A stretch of DNA of 64,000 nt from Synanceia verrucosa. Lineage: Eukaryota > Chordata > Actinopteri > Perciformes > Synanceiidae. Made by a program: the position numbers and the translations under genes. Location of the stretch: the NCBI GenBank assembly GCA_029721515.1, contig CM056567.1, positions 4,415,507-4,479,506 on the forward strand, in the 5' to 3' direction. Within the stretch, counting starts at the first letter, position 1. Each line of letters starts with the position of its first letter. Below are positions 23,601 through 36,420 of this stretch, piece after piece. The notes beneath the pieces are model-generated. The model saw only the letters and a program-made list of their open reading frames with translations, had not been told where the DNA came from and did no database searches.

Positions 23601-26310
23601 GGGAATCTCTGGCTGCCTGCGAAAACCTATGGGGTTACGTAAAGACTGGGTCCTCTTCAAACCAAACTGGCTTCCTAAGTAACTGCTGGTGTCAGAGAGA
23701 CAAACTACTCCATCAGATGGCTCAATGATGAGAGGCTCTGACTGAGCAAAGAGAATGCGAAACTCTTCATCAAAGGTGGCGACCAGCTCCCCGAGGAAGA
23801 GGTGGGCGATGCAGCGGTGGATCTTCTCGTAGGACCACATGAAACTGCGAGAAAGAACAGTGGAGGCAATTAAAGTACTGGCATTTACAGAGTGAATGGG
23901 CTAGGGAGGCTTGTATATTCAATGAAAACATATTAAATACAGCAAAATGGCTCACCTGTAGTTGCCACTGAGTACAGCTCTGCAGTCAGCCAATAGGAAG
24001 CGATCTTTCACCTGCCCCTTAAAAGACTTCCCCGTACGTGAATAATAGGTTATTCCTGCCACGGTCCTGACACGTACCATCTGTAAAACCAAATTTCAAC
24101 CATGTTATGGACATGTGTTAAATAAGTACAAAATGCCACAATAAATGCCAAAGAATAGCCATTTCTTAGCGGATGTAATGAAACTCACAGGATGCATGTC
24201 CAAGTTGACTTTGCAGTTGAAGACCATAGAGACAAAGTGATGGGCGTCTTGTTCATCCAGTAGAATGTAAACAGGAACATGGCGTGCTGCTGCGTCCAAG
24301 AGGTCCGCAAAAATGTCGACATCTGTGAACTTGTCCATCACGACAGCAATAACCTACAATAACAGAAGAGCAAACACAAGAACATTAGTCAAGGATTGGA
24401 CAGTGTTATATTAGTCTAGTTCCATATAGTTTATAGTTTTAACTGACCAGGTCACTGAAAATTGCAACACATGATCATTTACATAATTTGATGGAACTTT
24501 GGCTGTGTGCTCATTTTATTTATCAGCAAGAGAAGATAAAGCATCGAACATGCACTCAAAAAAAGCACTGTACATAATAAATATGTACATGTTTATGGTA
24601 CTTTTGACATGATTGCGTGAAGGTTTCTCCTGATAGTGTGATAATTGAGCAGGATGTAAAGACTTTAGGTACAAAGGTTATTCAAACACAAACCAAAAAC
24701 AGAATTGTTCAAATATTGTGCCAACTACAATAGAGTTTGAGATCTCACAGTTTAAGAGAGGTTAACTTAGCATTCCTTTTATGAATATTTGTACAATGTA
24801 CTTGTGTACTGTATGTACAGCGCACCTTGTTATTATAAATAAACATTGTACAGGCAGATTAATGACTCCTGTCTGTCTGCTCTGTGAAACTTTTGATGCC
24901 TGTACACAGGAGAGACCCAGACATGTATTCTGTAAACACAAAGGCAGAAATGGAGGATAAATAACAAAATACCCACACCAACATCGCTTGACTGCATGTG
25001 ACATTTTGACATGTTCACATTGTGATATTTTGAATTTCGCTAAAGGACAGTCAGTTGGTAATTGATCTGTAAGGGAGTGGTGGCAAAGTTGGCAGTGGCA
25101 GATAAAAAGTATGATTAAGCTAACAACGAGATAGCATTCGCCACACATACACTGGTCACTGGCAGCCATTTAGCTCAACATTTTTTTCTCAAGAGATAAC
25201 GTTCGAATCGTACTGTGCATAGTGATAAGACAGAAAAGAGGATACTCAGTAGTTTGGTGCGTTAATTTATAACTTTCTAGGGATTCCCACCCATTTACTT
25301 TTAGATTAGCTCTGAAAAAGTAGTAGGGCATGTACGTGGAAACAAAAGCATATGGGGCATGTTTGTTGTATAAGTTGGAATTTATGAACGTGTCATGCTT
25401 TGATCTCATCTCCAGATAATAGTTCTTTTCCCCAGACATACCTGGTGAAAGAAAACCTGATATTCAAGTTTAACCAGTTTGGGAAATCCACTTTTTTGTC
25501 CACCTGCTACTGGCTGCCTTTTCGTTCTATCCCTGAGTTTTGCTTACTTGGCGTGCGTTCTTGATGAGTCTCCTGGCCTGCTCTTTGATGCTTGGCATGT
25601 CTGGGTCGGAGGGGTTGACCAGAGTGGTGACCTCTGTGGGCCCCATGAAGCTTTGCTGTGGCATCGGCCAGCCCAGGTCCAGCCCCGGAGCGGCCAGGTC
25701 GGACTGCACCGGCCAGTAGGTGTCGGAGGAGCCGTCGTCCTCCTGACCTCTCTCGTGGAATGTCAGCTCTGGAACGCTGGAGGTCTGGTTGGGCGTCTGG
25801 ATTGTGGACTTGATGAATTCAATTTCCGACTGTGCCAGGAAACCGACCACCTCTGCCCCCTGAAGGAACTCATAGTAACCCTGTTGGGACAGTAGACGCA
25901 AATTCATTCATTCATTGCCGACAGCTCGATGCGACGCCTCATCCTTGGACATATCCTCTCTACAGTTTCACATGGATCAGCTGTTGTCATATGGAGTGTC
26001 TATGTGTGCTTTTCATTGTTGTTACTGTGAACAAACAATGTCTGTTCCACATGTGTCCATCCTAAAAGAGGGATCCCTCCTCTGTTTTTTTGGGAGTATT
26101 GACTTGACATTACATCATAAAACCAGTATGCCTTTTAAAATAGATAGTCATTTGCTACACACACAAAAACACAAGTAGAAAAGTTACCTGGATGTCATTT
26201 TCTATCAGAGCATCGATAGCTATGCGGTACTCCTCGCGGTAATGTGGGGGCAGGTAGTTAGGGTCGAGGGGGTTATCGCCAATCGATGAACTCTGAGATC
26301 GGTGCGCCAT
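20678..26310 (-). CDS. fam83h: fam83h, DUF1669 / CK1-anchoring protein
   Basis: Six coding exons in transcript order: 26310-26188, 25880-25548, 24353-24189, 24080-23956, 23844-23296 and 23183-20678, all with consistent phase, giving 1266 residues (human about 1180). Residues 1-300 form the DUF1669 pseudo-phospholipase-D domain: MAHRSQSSS start, SDTYWPVQSD, VVMDKFTDVD, RHVPVYILLDE, TYYSRTGKSFKG and SFMWSYEKIHR. The FRILF motif (F277, F281) is the FxxxF type needed for CK1 binding in FAM83 proteins. The tail has FKRHSYAEG, SFRTRINPMLQRSSRLRSSLIFS, a very acidic/basic KE-repeat helix at about 755-840, and the C-terminal LYSSNLRDDTKVILEQISA and RIESLRKEKKVYSRFEV, all FAM83H hallmarks. Family knowledge: it recruits CK1 to keratin filaments, and truncations of the human gene cause enamel defects. 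Start: only ATG in frame after the 5' acceptor. The frame ends soon after YSRFEV, shorter than in human. Confidence 0.95.
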
Positions 26311-26381
26311 GGTTGGAGAGTGGGGTGGGGGTCAAAGGTCAGGGCTCAGGTGAGATAAGGGACCAGGAATTTGATCTTGTG
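26311..26381 (-). other. fam83h: fam83h 5' UTR part of first coding exon
   Basis: On the minus strand a good acceptor (TGACTTTTCAG|CACAAG) ends at 26382, giving 71 noncoding bases before the start codon. This implies at least one noncoding exon further right. Confidence 0.6.
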
Positions 26382-28555
26382 CTGAAAAGTCAGAAAGAAA
26401 GAAAGAAAAGTCAGTGAGAGAGAAATTATATCACCAAATGAAAAATGTGATGCACAGTTTGTTCAGACGTCTGTGTGCCTTTTTAAGAGAACTACCATGA
26501 CTGGTTTCTAAGAATCTCAGAGCAAACAGGTACACAAAACAGTTTTCATAAGTCATGTTGTAGTTGCAGCCATGACACACCACTCCTCCATCCGAGATAA
26601 TACAATACTCATAATTCAAGTGAATATTCCTTGGGGTGATGAGAGGAAGAGCACTTTGTGTCAGGACACACAAAAAGACAGATTACCTGTAACCTCTGAC
26701 ACAAAGAGTCTATTGTTGCCGAGTCGGAAAAGCTCATGTGGTACGTTTGAAGAGCACACCTTTCCTATTAACACACCTTCACTGGAACATAATACCACAC
26801 CACTTGGATGTTAACAGTTGTGACAGATCACCACTGATTTTTCATGTTTCTAAATTTACACGGCAACCACGAGCAGTTGAGGAGAGAAGGGCGCAGATTT
26901 TTCTGTGAATCATTAATTACATTGAGGTTGATGGTTTGTTTTCACTATTGGCATATATACCATCACAGAGTAGGTGTGGTACTTTCACTGAGCTAAAACA
27001 ACAACTTATGTCATGTAATATTTAACTGGATGGCCTTGGACAATAATAAAGAGCAATATGAATATATAGTTTTCAACCTCTCAGGACAAAAGAAGATAAC
27101 TTCTCATTCATGGCATCGCATATATAGTCGTAGAGTCACATTCAGCAAGAAACGGCACTGATAGTTATCTGAAAATCAATCTGGCTTGTGAGAAAACCAT
27201 TCCTGAGGTATTAAGTGAGAGAAAGGGAGAGGTGAGGCATAGACAGGTTTCCTCATATGTCTACCCCATAAATCTTCACGCTGGTGCATCATGAGTATGC
27301 TGTTAGCTTTGCTAGAACTTAAAATGACTTAATTTGCTGTAATGAACGGAACATTATAAATAATAAGTGAATGTGTGATTGGTAAGAGGCAGGGTGTAGA
27401 AGTTGCCTCTCCCTGATCCACAAAAGTTCAATATTATTCACATTTAGTTATTTTTATTTATGAGCTGCCAATTCTCTCATTTCCAGCCCAAAAGAGACTA
27501 TTGGGTAAAACAATATCGAAGGAAGACAAAGACAACTAAACCGGATAAACATCAAACGTCACAATAAGGAAGGACATAATAACAATTATGGCTGCACTGT
27601 TTTCGTCTGCAGATTCTTTTTTTATGATTAATCATTTTGTCAACAATTTAAAGCCTAAAGACATTAACTTTACTATCACATTATTAAAATAAAAGCTGCG
27701 AATCCTCACAACTGAGACAGTGAAATACAGCTTGATAAACTATTAGTTCATTATCTAAAAATAATTGATACATTTCCATTTAATTAAAGCTAGGATTGTG
27801 CTATATTCTGTATTCCTGTGTCATATATTTCTGTTTATAAACAGACAACAGTCATGAAATCAAACGCTCTGACCAAAAGAAAACTATTTGTTTTGTCCCT
27901 CCGCACAGTCACGTCTAGTCTTTGTGAATGAGTCCTTTTTTTTCCCATTCTGACGCCCCGTATGTGGCTCTAATAAGCCTGTCCATTCAATGACCGACCT
28001 GCCTGTACACCTGCGTAAACTCTGGCCGAGCACTCACTCGTTCATGATCATTTTGGGGAGTGGACGCAGACTTTCTGTCTATATTTAGGGACTTTTGGAG
28101 CTAAAGCTGCTGGATACTCTCAATGTAAAAGAGTTGGCAACGCTGGGCTTGGTTTACTGGTTGGATCATTTTGAAGTCCAGTCTACTCTTCCTAGTCTGT
28201 CAACACTTACCAACCCTGGCTTTAACTACTAGTTTCAGCTCTAATAACTGGTTCGATCCTCTTTGTTTAGTGTACATATGGCCGTCATTATTTGCCGTCT
28301 GTGAATTATTTTGTGGTTTACTGTATCCGCTTTCACAATAAATAAAATAGATGATCACTGCTCATATGTCCCAGACTGGATTCCAACACACAACACAGAC
28401 ATGTTATGAACCATGAGCAGAGCCAACCAGGACGTTGATGTTTAATGTGGTCCTTGGACTTCATGTGTCATCTGATGGGTTAACGATCACTAAAAGGTTC
28501 CAGTATCCACAGTAAGATGGTTAAAAAAACTCCTCTGAAATATACAAAGCTTAGC
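26382..28555. other. probable fam83h upstream intron, no gene seen
   Basis: AT-rich sequence without a supported exon on either strand. Around 27580-27790 there are pieces resembling degraded hAT-type repeats (TTATGATTAATCATTTTGTC and similar). The short open frames here have no splice sites or recognisable product. Confidence 0.5.
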
Positions 28556-28559
28556 AAAT

Positions 28560-29245
28560 GTATTTGTCTCAAAGAACCTTAATTCAGACTCTTTCTTTCT
28601 CACTGAGTTCCCTACGCTTCACCATTTTAAACAGGAGTGAGGGATTCAAACTGAATTCACCTTTTTAGACCCAAATTTGAGGCAGGAATGACAGGAAATA
28701 ACTGGAATTTGGCATCTCATGCACCAATTCGATATTGATATCTGTACCAACATTAAAGAAAATTCCAGATAAGGTATCGGTGACAATGCGTCTGATCTAT
28801 TCAGTGATGTCATGCACTGGCGGGGCGATGCACAAAGGCTCACATTTATTTTCAAAACTGAGCGAGCAACGTTTTGTTATTTTTCATAGGGCTGTCAAAA
28901 CTATGTGCAACGGTAACTTTTGACAGCCCTACAACTCCACTCAAACAAAATCAAGGAAACTAACAATGCAGTCATAACAAATGATCAAATGTGCTGATAA
29001 ATTTAGATAAACCATATTTTTTTGAATCTGTCCAAGCTCCAGCAAACAAATAATCCACCCAAAGAGCATCATTAAAACATTAATTTGTAACAAATATATA
29101 TAATAGATATATAATATAAATCTGCATTCGTGCTGTCAAACAATTGTTATGGATTAATTTCAATTAATCACAATTTAAGCACATATTGGAATAACCATTA
29201 CAGAAACATTAAAAAATATTTAAGTAATCAGCAGTACTGTTACTG
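28560..29245. repeat. dispersed repeat copy, probably hAT-related
   Basis: The longest copy in the window of a degraded repeat. Sub-blocks recur elsewhere: 28584-28625 matches 1988-2033; 28670-28725 (TAACTGGAATTTGGCATCTC) matches 39830-39860; 28950-29075 (AAATAATCCACC, AAAGAGCATC) matches 54980-55115; and 29186-29240 (ATAACCATTACAGAAA) matches 39990-40035. It contains a perfect 14-bp inverted repeat (28887-28900 and 28918-28931, TAGGGCTGTCAAAA) and GTGCTGTCAAACAATTG at 29131, sequence typical of fish hAT-type nonautonomous elements. No transposase frame. Confidence 0.6.
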
Positions 29246-32200
29246 TGGTAAACACCTTACACTGGGTGGAGGTCTGATACATTTGTTCAGCACTGTACAC
29301 GTGTTCCTTCTGCAAGTTGCTGCGTTTAGTCCAAACAGGAAGTGTTTGTGACTGTGTGGATATATCACCACAGAAACCTCCAGTCTCAGGAACTGTGGCT
29401 GATTGATAACCTGAGTACATGATCGGGGTGTGTTTGTGACCTGGGGTCTGAGTGGGAGGGTGAACAGAGGTTTTGTAAGGTTGTTAGAAGTGTGTGTGAC
29501 GTGTTTTCTGTAAACCACACATTCACAGTGCCTCAAGTCCTAACCCACGATCACTGGGAGAAGCTGGTTTACTCAGAGGCCTGGTGAGTCAGCGGGCAGC
29601 CCTGCCCGGCCTAGCCTGGGGATAACTTGCAACATGCCGCTCTTTGGTGATTCATTTGCTGGCAAAATGGCTGACATCCTGTTTCCTTACTCAGTTTGAG
29701 CGATAGAAATTGGGCCTTTTGTGGTGTGTTGTTCCCATTTAAAAGTTCCACAGTGGGCAGGGAGGCACGTCCGACGCACATACTGCTCGCTTGGAATAAT
29801 TAGACTCCTGCCAACTTTCTAAAATGGAAGAGTCAAGCCTACTTTGTGTTTTTGTATTTTGTTAAAAAAATCCATCAGCCCAGGGCTTGAGCTGTATATG
29901 TGTGAAATGTGCTGAGGCAGCAATAAAGTGCATACCTGAGGACTTGTGATAACAGCCACAAACTGAGAGATGTGCACCTGCCCGTGCTCCTCGTCATGTT
30001 TAAACCTCAGGAAGACCAAAAAAACACGACCGCTGCGAGTGCTTTTCACATCACGGACTAGTTAGTGCTGCTGTTCAGTTACAAAGATGACACTGGGAGC
30101 ACAATTTTTGTTGACTTATGTCTGACAGCTGTTTTTAAATCATTTTGGGTGCGGAATCCAAAACTGATCTCAGTTTTTCTCTGTCACATCAAGTTTCTGA
30201 AGTATAGGATCCCCGTTTTCTTAAAAAATATGAAAAATACTGGCATTGGAATTTCAGCTGAATGAGGCGCTGGTCTTAAAGCTGACGGTAGATTAGGATA
30301 TTCTATTTTACTTTTATTTTTCTTGTTAAATCCTCATGTTTTGCCAACTTTTCACATGTTCCTTTGGTCCACATCCGTACTCACGACACAGTGCTTTTTA
30401 CTTTGTGAGGGGCCCACGGCTTGTCTTGATCACAGAGTTTTACTTTAAAATATGCAAAATATGTTTGACAAATACACTGATGTTTGCCCTCTGACTTGGA
30501 ATGGTGAAACTACCACAAATATAGCAAAAGGAGTCAGGGTTATTGAGGCATTTATGACGAGAAGTAGCAGGAGCAGACCTGATTTGGAACAAAGGAAATA
30601 TATACCTAAGATGGAACAGTTACAAGCTTTGAAAACTAAAAAAACAGCATAAAACGAAATAGAACTTACAACGGTATGCCTATGGTTACAAGGTTAAGGG
30701 AAAAGCCAGCACAAATCCTACTATGCTAGCTTTCCAAATCGTAATCAGCTGGCAAGTCTTACTACAGCTTGTGGATTTTTGCTTATCTGGAGGGTAAACT
30801 GTGGAGAAAAAAACTTGACGTGCTAGAAAAAAAACTGACTGCAATTTTGGAACCAGCATGTCAATTTTAGTTTTAATCAGCATAAAAATCTAACTCAACA
30901 GAATTTATTTTCAAATTGTTCCCCAGTGTAATGATTTGATGTTGTTTGCTCCAAGAAATGGCAAAATATAATAAAGATTGCGACTAAACCCCAAAGATAT
31001 TGAGTTTATCGTCGCATAAAACTGAAAGCAGGTGATGTTGATTGATTGATCCTTAGAGGAACACAATGATCAACCCCTGAGGTGAATATTGCAGTTTTTT
31101 CTTCACCCTCCTGACCTCTGAGTCACTGCAGAATGAAGCAACAGGAAAATAACCCAACGTAAGAAGCATGGTGGACGTTCTCCGCCTCACCTGGCGGACT
31201 GCTCACATATTTAAACAAATACTCCTTCTTTGTTTGTTGTTATAGCAGATTGTGATACGATGATAGGGATCTTTCAACCTCTTTTCTCTCCGTGTCGCAC
31301 CCTTGGTAATACAGCCTTCAGTTACTCACACAAGGACAAGTCTGACCTAAAAATGCACCGTAAACAAACCAGTTTGAAACACTAAACCACCACAGGGTAG
31401 GAAGGCAGCAACCGACTCTTCCAGGCTGATAAACCCAGTATTCAGATGAGCCCGATGTTTGCTCACTCAGTGTGTTAACTGGCTCATTCTCAGCATTCCT
31501 GCCATGAGAAAAAAGGGGAATGAAACAATAAGTGAAGTGCCCAGGGAGGACATTTTTTTATCTGTCTTAACATGTGAACCACAGGAACAAGCCCGAGGAG
31601 ACACAAACTATCGAGCTCAAACTATTAAAGAAAATATCTTCTGTTTTCTCCCACGTCTCGTCTGAACACTCCTCGCTGAATAAACACTAAGATTGATCCA
31701 ACATACCTCCTCGGTCAATTCGTTGTGTGCGATAATTCAGTGCGACTGTAAGTGAGCAACGAATACCTGAAAACAGGTTTGGAGGGATGAGCCACTAATC
31801 TCCCGGTGCTCCTGTCAGGGCCTTTCAGTGCCACTTTTCGGCAGATTAACACTCACAAACTTAGATATGTGCAAACAGAGCTCGACTTGTCTCTCTGTAT
31901 ACCATCACTCTACTGTTGACAGCACAAGGTCAGGTGAATGTACTGTACACTGCAGGGGAGAGCAAACGACAGCACCTCTCCTCACTCTGTTTTACGTAGC
32001 AGCACTGCTAGAAAAACAGGTCCACTGAGGTCCTCGTCATCTGTTCCAACTGCCTAAATGTCTGTGGTCATCTCGAGTGGAAAACCCAACAATAAAAGCA
32101 GAAAAAAAGGCTTTGACTTTGCTTCTTCTCGCCGTCGCTCATACATGAATTACAACCTCAGACAAAGAGCCCTTGTAGCACATACAATGCAAAACACGCT

Positions 32201-32735
32201 ATGAATGGGCTGCAGCTCTGGGCTAGAGAGACAAGATGAAATCTACTATATAATAAGAGACAAACATGGCAGAGACGCTGGCAAAAAAAAAAGATTTTCC
32301 CCTCAAATTAAAAGCACATGTTGGATTATTCCTATCCAGTGAGTCACTTTGAATGAATCGAGGCAAAGTCTGGAAAGGTGAAATAAATAGATCCGTCTGC
32401 TATAAAGATAACATGGGAGCCTATAGATCAACATGTCAACGTTGCTCAGTGTCTCGGCACTCATCTTTAAACTAAAGGGATCCTGTTTATCCCAATGCTG
32501 CCCACAGTGTCACAAAGTATTTTCCTTTTCTTGGACAGTTTTGTCAGAGCCAGCCAGCGTGGAGCCTCCTGTGTGCTCACACTGTAATAACACCTCTGTT
32601 CAGGTTTTGCAATATCACATGAGCAGCTACCTGGATGATTAATCCTCCATGAACTACAGGCTGCTGGCGAGGAAAGTAACCAGCATTTCACTTTTCTTTT
32701 TTTAGTCCACCCACACCAATGGAGTAATGAATAGA
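29246..32735. other. noncoding stretch, no gene seen
   Basis: No exon with splice and homology support. A donor-like sequence on the minus strand (GAGGAG|GTATGTTGG) occurs at about 31708, the only hint of a noncoding exon. The rest is AT-rich with scattered short open frames. Confidence 0.45.
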
Positions 32736-32739
32736 GACT

Positions 32740-32945
32740 TTAGATACAGTTAGGAGATAATAAACCAGGATAGAGTAGATAATAAACATGGGATAGAATA
32801 GAAAAATGGGACATAATAAGCTTACAGTGGATAATAAAAGAGTATTTACATAGAATACAACAGGAGAGGACAGAATAGAAAAACAGGACACAGTTAGAGG
32901 ATAGTAGTACATAGAATAAAGCAGGACAGAATAGAAATGGCTCTT
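32740..32945. repeat. degenerate tandem repeat (GATAGAATAG-type units)
   Basis: Imperfect units such as GGATAGAGTAG, GGATAGAATAG, GGACAGAATAG and GGATAATAAA recur at irregular spacing for about 200 bases. Low-complexity satellite-like sequence; it explains the open minus-strand frame here. Confidence 0.6.
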
Positions 32946-32982
32946 TTGTCCTCTAACTTGTCCTTTATTTTGCACTCTACCT

Positions 32983-33280
32983 CCTAACTTTGCTGCAGAG
33001 CTTCACTCCTCTTTTCCTTCTTTCTATCGAAGGGTATGGCTTCTCTCTCTCTCTCTGCCCCCGGTGAAACCGCTGATGCGTGTCACATTCCTCGGAACAG
33101 CTCCACGTAAAGACCCCCCCCCGGGTCGCGGTGCCGCAGGGTCTCCAGGCCCGGGCTCAGTGCTTCACTCGGCGGGGTGCGAACCTTCGGGGCCGCCGCC
33201 ACCTCAAACGGCACAGAGCGGTGAATGAGGAAGGAGCGGCTCTGCTGGGCAGGGCTTTCCCACCGGTGAGACTCCTCCTT
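32983..33280 (-). promoter_or_regulatory. CpG-rich block, candidate fam83h promoter/first exon
   Basis: The densest CpG patch between 26 and 42 kb (GGGTCGCGGTGCCGC, CGGGGCCGCCGCC), next to a CT-repeat at 33038-33056. On the minus strand a donor-like TTAGGAG|GTAGAG lies at about 32983. Together with the implied noncoding exon of fam83h this makes it a candidate start for that gene, but the link is inference. A 138-codon plus-strand frame at 33080-33496 overlaps it and is not recognisable. Confidence 0.35.
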
Positions 33281-33589
33281 AAACCGACTGGAAGTTCACT
33301 CCCAGTGGCGCGTTTCACCAGTGAAGTGTCTCCTGCTTCACCCAAACTTCAGCCAAAAACATCCAGCATTGGATCTGTTTTGATGGCTTTTTTTTCTGTT
33401 TGGATAAATCACATTTACATTTACTGTTATATATTATCTACTTTGTGCCAATTTATAACCATTACGCACTGTTCTGTGCAGCTGTATATTTTGTAAATTC
33501 ACATCAATGTATAGTATTATTTTAATTTGGATACATTTGTTTTACTTTATTTTATTTATCTTATTCCCTCCACCAAGGAGGTTATGTCT

Positions 33590-33845
33590 TCCCCATTTGT
33601 TTGTATGTATGCTGGTTTGTCGGTTTGCAAAATAACTCAAAAAGTTGTGGACGGATTTTGACAAAATTTTCAGGGTTGGTCTGCAGTGGCCTAACTTAAA
33701 ACTGATTAATTTTTGGTGGTGATCGGATCTGATTCGACAGCACCACCAAAAATTAATCAGTTTTAAGTTAGGCCGCTTCCATCCAATCCTGAAAATTTCA
33801 TCAAAAACCGTCCATAACAAACCAACATACATACAAATAAACAAT
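33590..33845. repeat. fold-back (inverted-repeat) element
   Basis: Two arms read as reverse complements. The inner 34 bases are perfect (33688-33721 and 33741-33774) around a 19-base loop; the outer parts (TTTGTATGTATG... and ...CATACATACAAA) pair imperfectly. The motif AAAAAGTTGTGGACGGATTT belongs to a very widespread repeat type in animal genomes. No coding capacity. Confidence 0.75.
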
Positions 33846-33984
33846 TTTTTTTTGAATTTTAAATAAATAAATATTATTTTTATTTTTATTATTTTATTTT
33901 AAATAAATAAATAAAGTGAGTGCTTTATTTTATCTTAGTTTTATCTTATTTTTACCCCATGCATGCTTCTTATTATATGTAACT

Positions 33985-34085
33985 TGCTTTTATGTTCATG
34001 TTTGCACCAATCACCAAGACAAATTCCTCGTAATGTGAAACCTCTTCACATACATGGCAATAAACTCTATTCTGATTCTGATTAT
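33985..34085 (+). mobile_element. LINE-type 3' end fragment
   Basis: The run ...CACCAAGACAAATTCCTCGTAATGTGAA...GGCAATAAACTCTATTCTGATTCTGATT has the look of the 3' tail of a fish non-LTR retrotransposon ending in short ATTCTG repeats. Only the tail is present, as in a 5'-truncated insertion. Confidence 0.5.
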
Positions 34086-36300
34086 ACCACTATAAATTAT
34101 TATAGGCTATAATACAAATACCACTAACATAAATTGATAGGCTATAGGCTAATGGCTAAAGTTGATATCCTATCAATATCTACGGCCGACAACTGGTCAT
34201 TTTACTACTCTTTTTCATCAGAGGTGAATGCAGAGGGCGTTAACAAGACATTCAATAAATGTTAATCAGGACTACTGGGAAAAATAGTCTCCAGTCTAGA
34301 CAGAGACTGGAGACAGAGATTCCTCTTTAATGAGGTACAGCTCGGGTAAACTCTGCCACAGAGTTTTATATCGAGTGCTGTCAATCATGGCAGAGATGCA
34401 TTCCTGGTCTGATTACAGCTCTCTTCTCTCCTTCCTTGAGCTGATTTGATGCTGTACGTGTCTCACAGTAGCACATATGCACATCCATTGCACATATGCA
34501 CAAATGCGTCCTTTCGTGCAAAATGTGGCCCCTCATGAAAGATGAGGCCCCACGCACAGCACGTGTTCAGGAGAGGCAGCACTGCCTACACCTATATACA
34601 TATAAACATGTTAACATAGTGAGATAGGAACCTAAGATAATACAGTGACTGAGAATAAATATGCAAAAACTCTGATTATGTGGTAAAAACAGAGACAAAA
34701 ACAAAGCAATATGGCAGATAAACGAAGGCAAGAACTGCACAGAAGGTGCAAATATTCAGAAATGTGCAGTCAGGCTGGTGGAGGAGGTGGACCATGGGCC
34801 TTGATGATGAGGCCAACTGCAGTGGGGAAGCTTTCTTAGTTTACTTGTTTTACTATTATTCTGTATTTATACTTCACATTTTTATGCTCTTGTGTTTTTC
34901 TATTCTGGTAGATCAGTTGAAACGTTGAGTATTGACATTAATTTTGCTCATGCGCTTCGTACGTCTCATGTAATGAAACATCTAAAAGGGAACAAAATCT
35001 TATCAAACCGCGGCCTGCGGTTTAATTTGTGTGTGTTTACATAGTGGTTAAACATCCGTCACGTGATGCCATTGGGCCCAAAAATACTTTTTCTGCCTGT
35101 GCCTTTGTGATGTGTGTGGATTCTTGAGGCAAATCAAGTTATCAGTAACAACAATTTAAATCTTTACGTCCTAAAAGCAGTAAAATAGCCAAAGTTATTT
35201 CCTTTCCTGCACTCATGCGAGTAACTTGGATATATGTGAGTCGGACATTCCCTCTGTCACTTCGCTGAAGTTATGACTCGTCTTCTTTTGTGCTGCTAAC
35301 ATTGACCATTAGAGTGACACCTGCTCACTTTGGTTTCTTTGGAAACCGTCTCCCCGCTGAGACGTTGTGTAAATGAGTCTCCTGCTTTTTTCTCTCCTTG
35401 GCAAAACGCAGAGTCAGCACACTTCCACAGTTCCCCTTTCTATATGAATCCCTAGCTGCAGGCCACACCGCTCAGTTTCCCCTGTGTACTATGGGCTGGG
35501 TTTGGGGAGGCTTGTTTTTCTAAAGGCCGTACAGTCACAGTACAGGTGACAGTCACATCGCATTCTCCTGTATGAACCACTCATTTGTTGGTGGTACCGA
35601 ATTGTTTGGCCACGACCTGAATGTCTCTTTAATATGTTTTTCTTAATTTTCTCCTCTGTCAAATTAATTCCAACATTTATTGATTAAATCATATGGAGAA
35701 AATGACTCAAGCCTTCACTCTTTTTCGTCATTTCCTTCCCCTTACACACCGCGCTGTGTGCACTTTATATGGGCCGTCCTTTGTCCTGAAACGTGTCTAT
35801 CTGACAGAACACTCCTTGTTTCGTGGCTCTCTGATAGCAACACACTTGTGAATACGTCTGTGTGTTTAGTCCTGAGGGTGTGCCTCCTGTTTGAAAGCAC
35901 CCATTCCCTCCTAAGCTGTTACACTCTCAAACTGCAGGAAGCCATATTGCTGGGCTGTCGCTTGGCCTGTTTTGGTCAAGCAAATGTGCAACTTTCGGCC
36001 TGATGTGATATGAAATGAGAGTTGAGTTGTTTGCAAGTGGACAAGTTGACTGTGTGCAGTAACGCAACACAATGTGTGTGTGTGAAATCATATCCGATGC
36101 AAGAAGTGCCAATGGAGAGAAAGTGTCTGCTTACATGAACAGGCTCTGATAACAAACACCAGCAGGTATACAGGCGCTGAAACGAAGGGTGCGGCCACTC
36201 AGAGGAATGCGCTCAAGGCACCTTACCACACCCAGTGTCTCTCTCTCTCTCCCTCCCTGTCGCTCGACCACGCTCTCTCTCCATGCCCTCCTCCCTCTCT
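34086..36300. other. noncoding stretch, no gene seen
   Basis: Nothing with coding or RNA-gene support. The plus-strand open frame around 35680-36003 has no recognisable domain and no splice context. Confidence 0.45.
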
Positions 36301-36307
36301 GACTCAC

Positions 36308-36420
36308 CTGGCAGCCATTGAACAGGTGTGCAGGTCCAGGCAGAGTCCAGGCAGCAGCCAAATCCTGGCCTGGATCTGCATCACCAGGGACAATCTGAAC
36401 TCAGACTTCATTTGTTGGAG
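36308..36420 (-). other. candidate noncoding 5' exon on the minus strand
   Basis: A strong minus-strand donor, CTGCCAG|GTGAGTCAG, falls at 36308/36307. Upstream sequence (to about 36420) has ordinary composition and a short frame starting MAAAWTLPGP. It could be a distal fam83h first exon about 10 kb from the coding start. CT repeats (36237-36300) follow in the would-be intron. Confidence 0.3.

Noticed and set aside
24762..25169. 135-codon minus-strand frame rich in Cys
   Set aside because: It lies inside a fam83h intron, has no family resemblance, and conserved exons on both sides join in phase without it.
33080..33496. 138-codon plus-strand open frame over the CpG block
   Set aside because: No recognisable domain, composition follows the CpG block and then runs into AT-rich sequence coding IYIYCYIL; no splice or upstream promoter logic. 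More likely noncoding.
35680..36003. 107-codon plus-strand frame, hydrophobic
   Set aside because: No domain, no splice sites, no promoter; chance frame in noncoding DNA.
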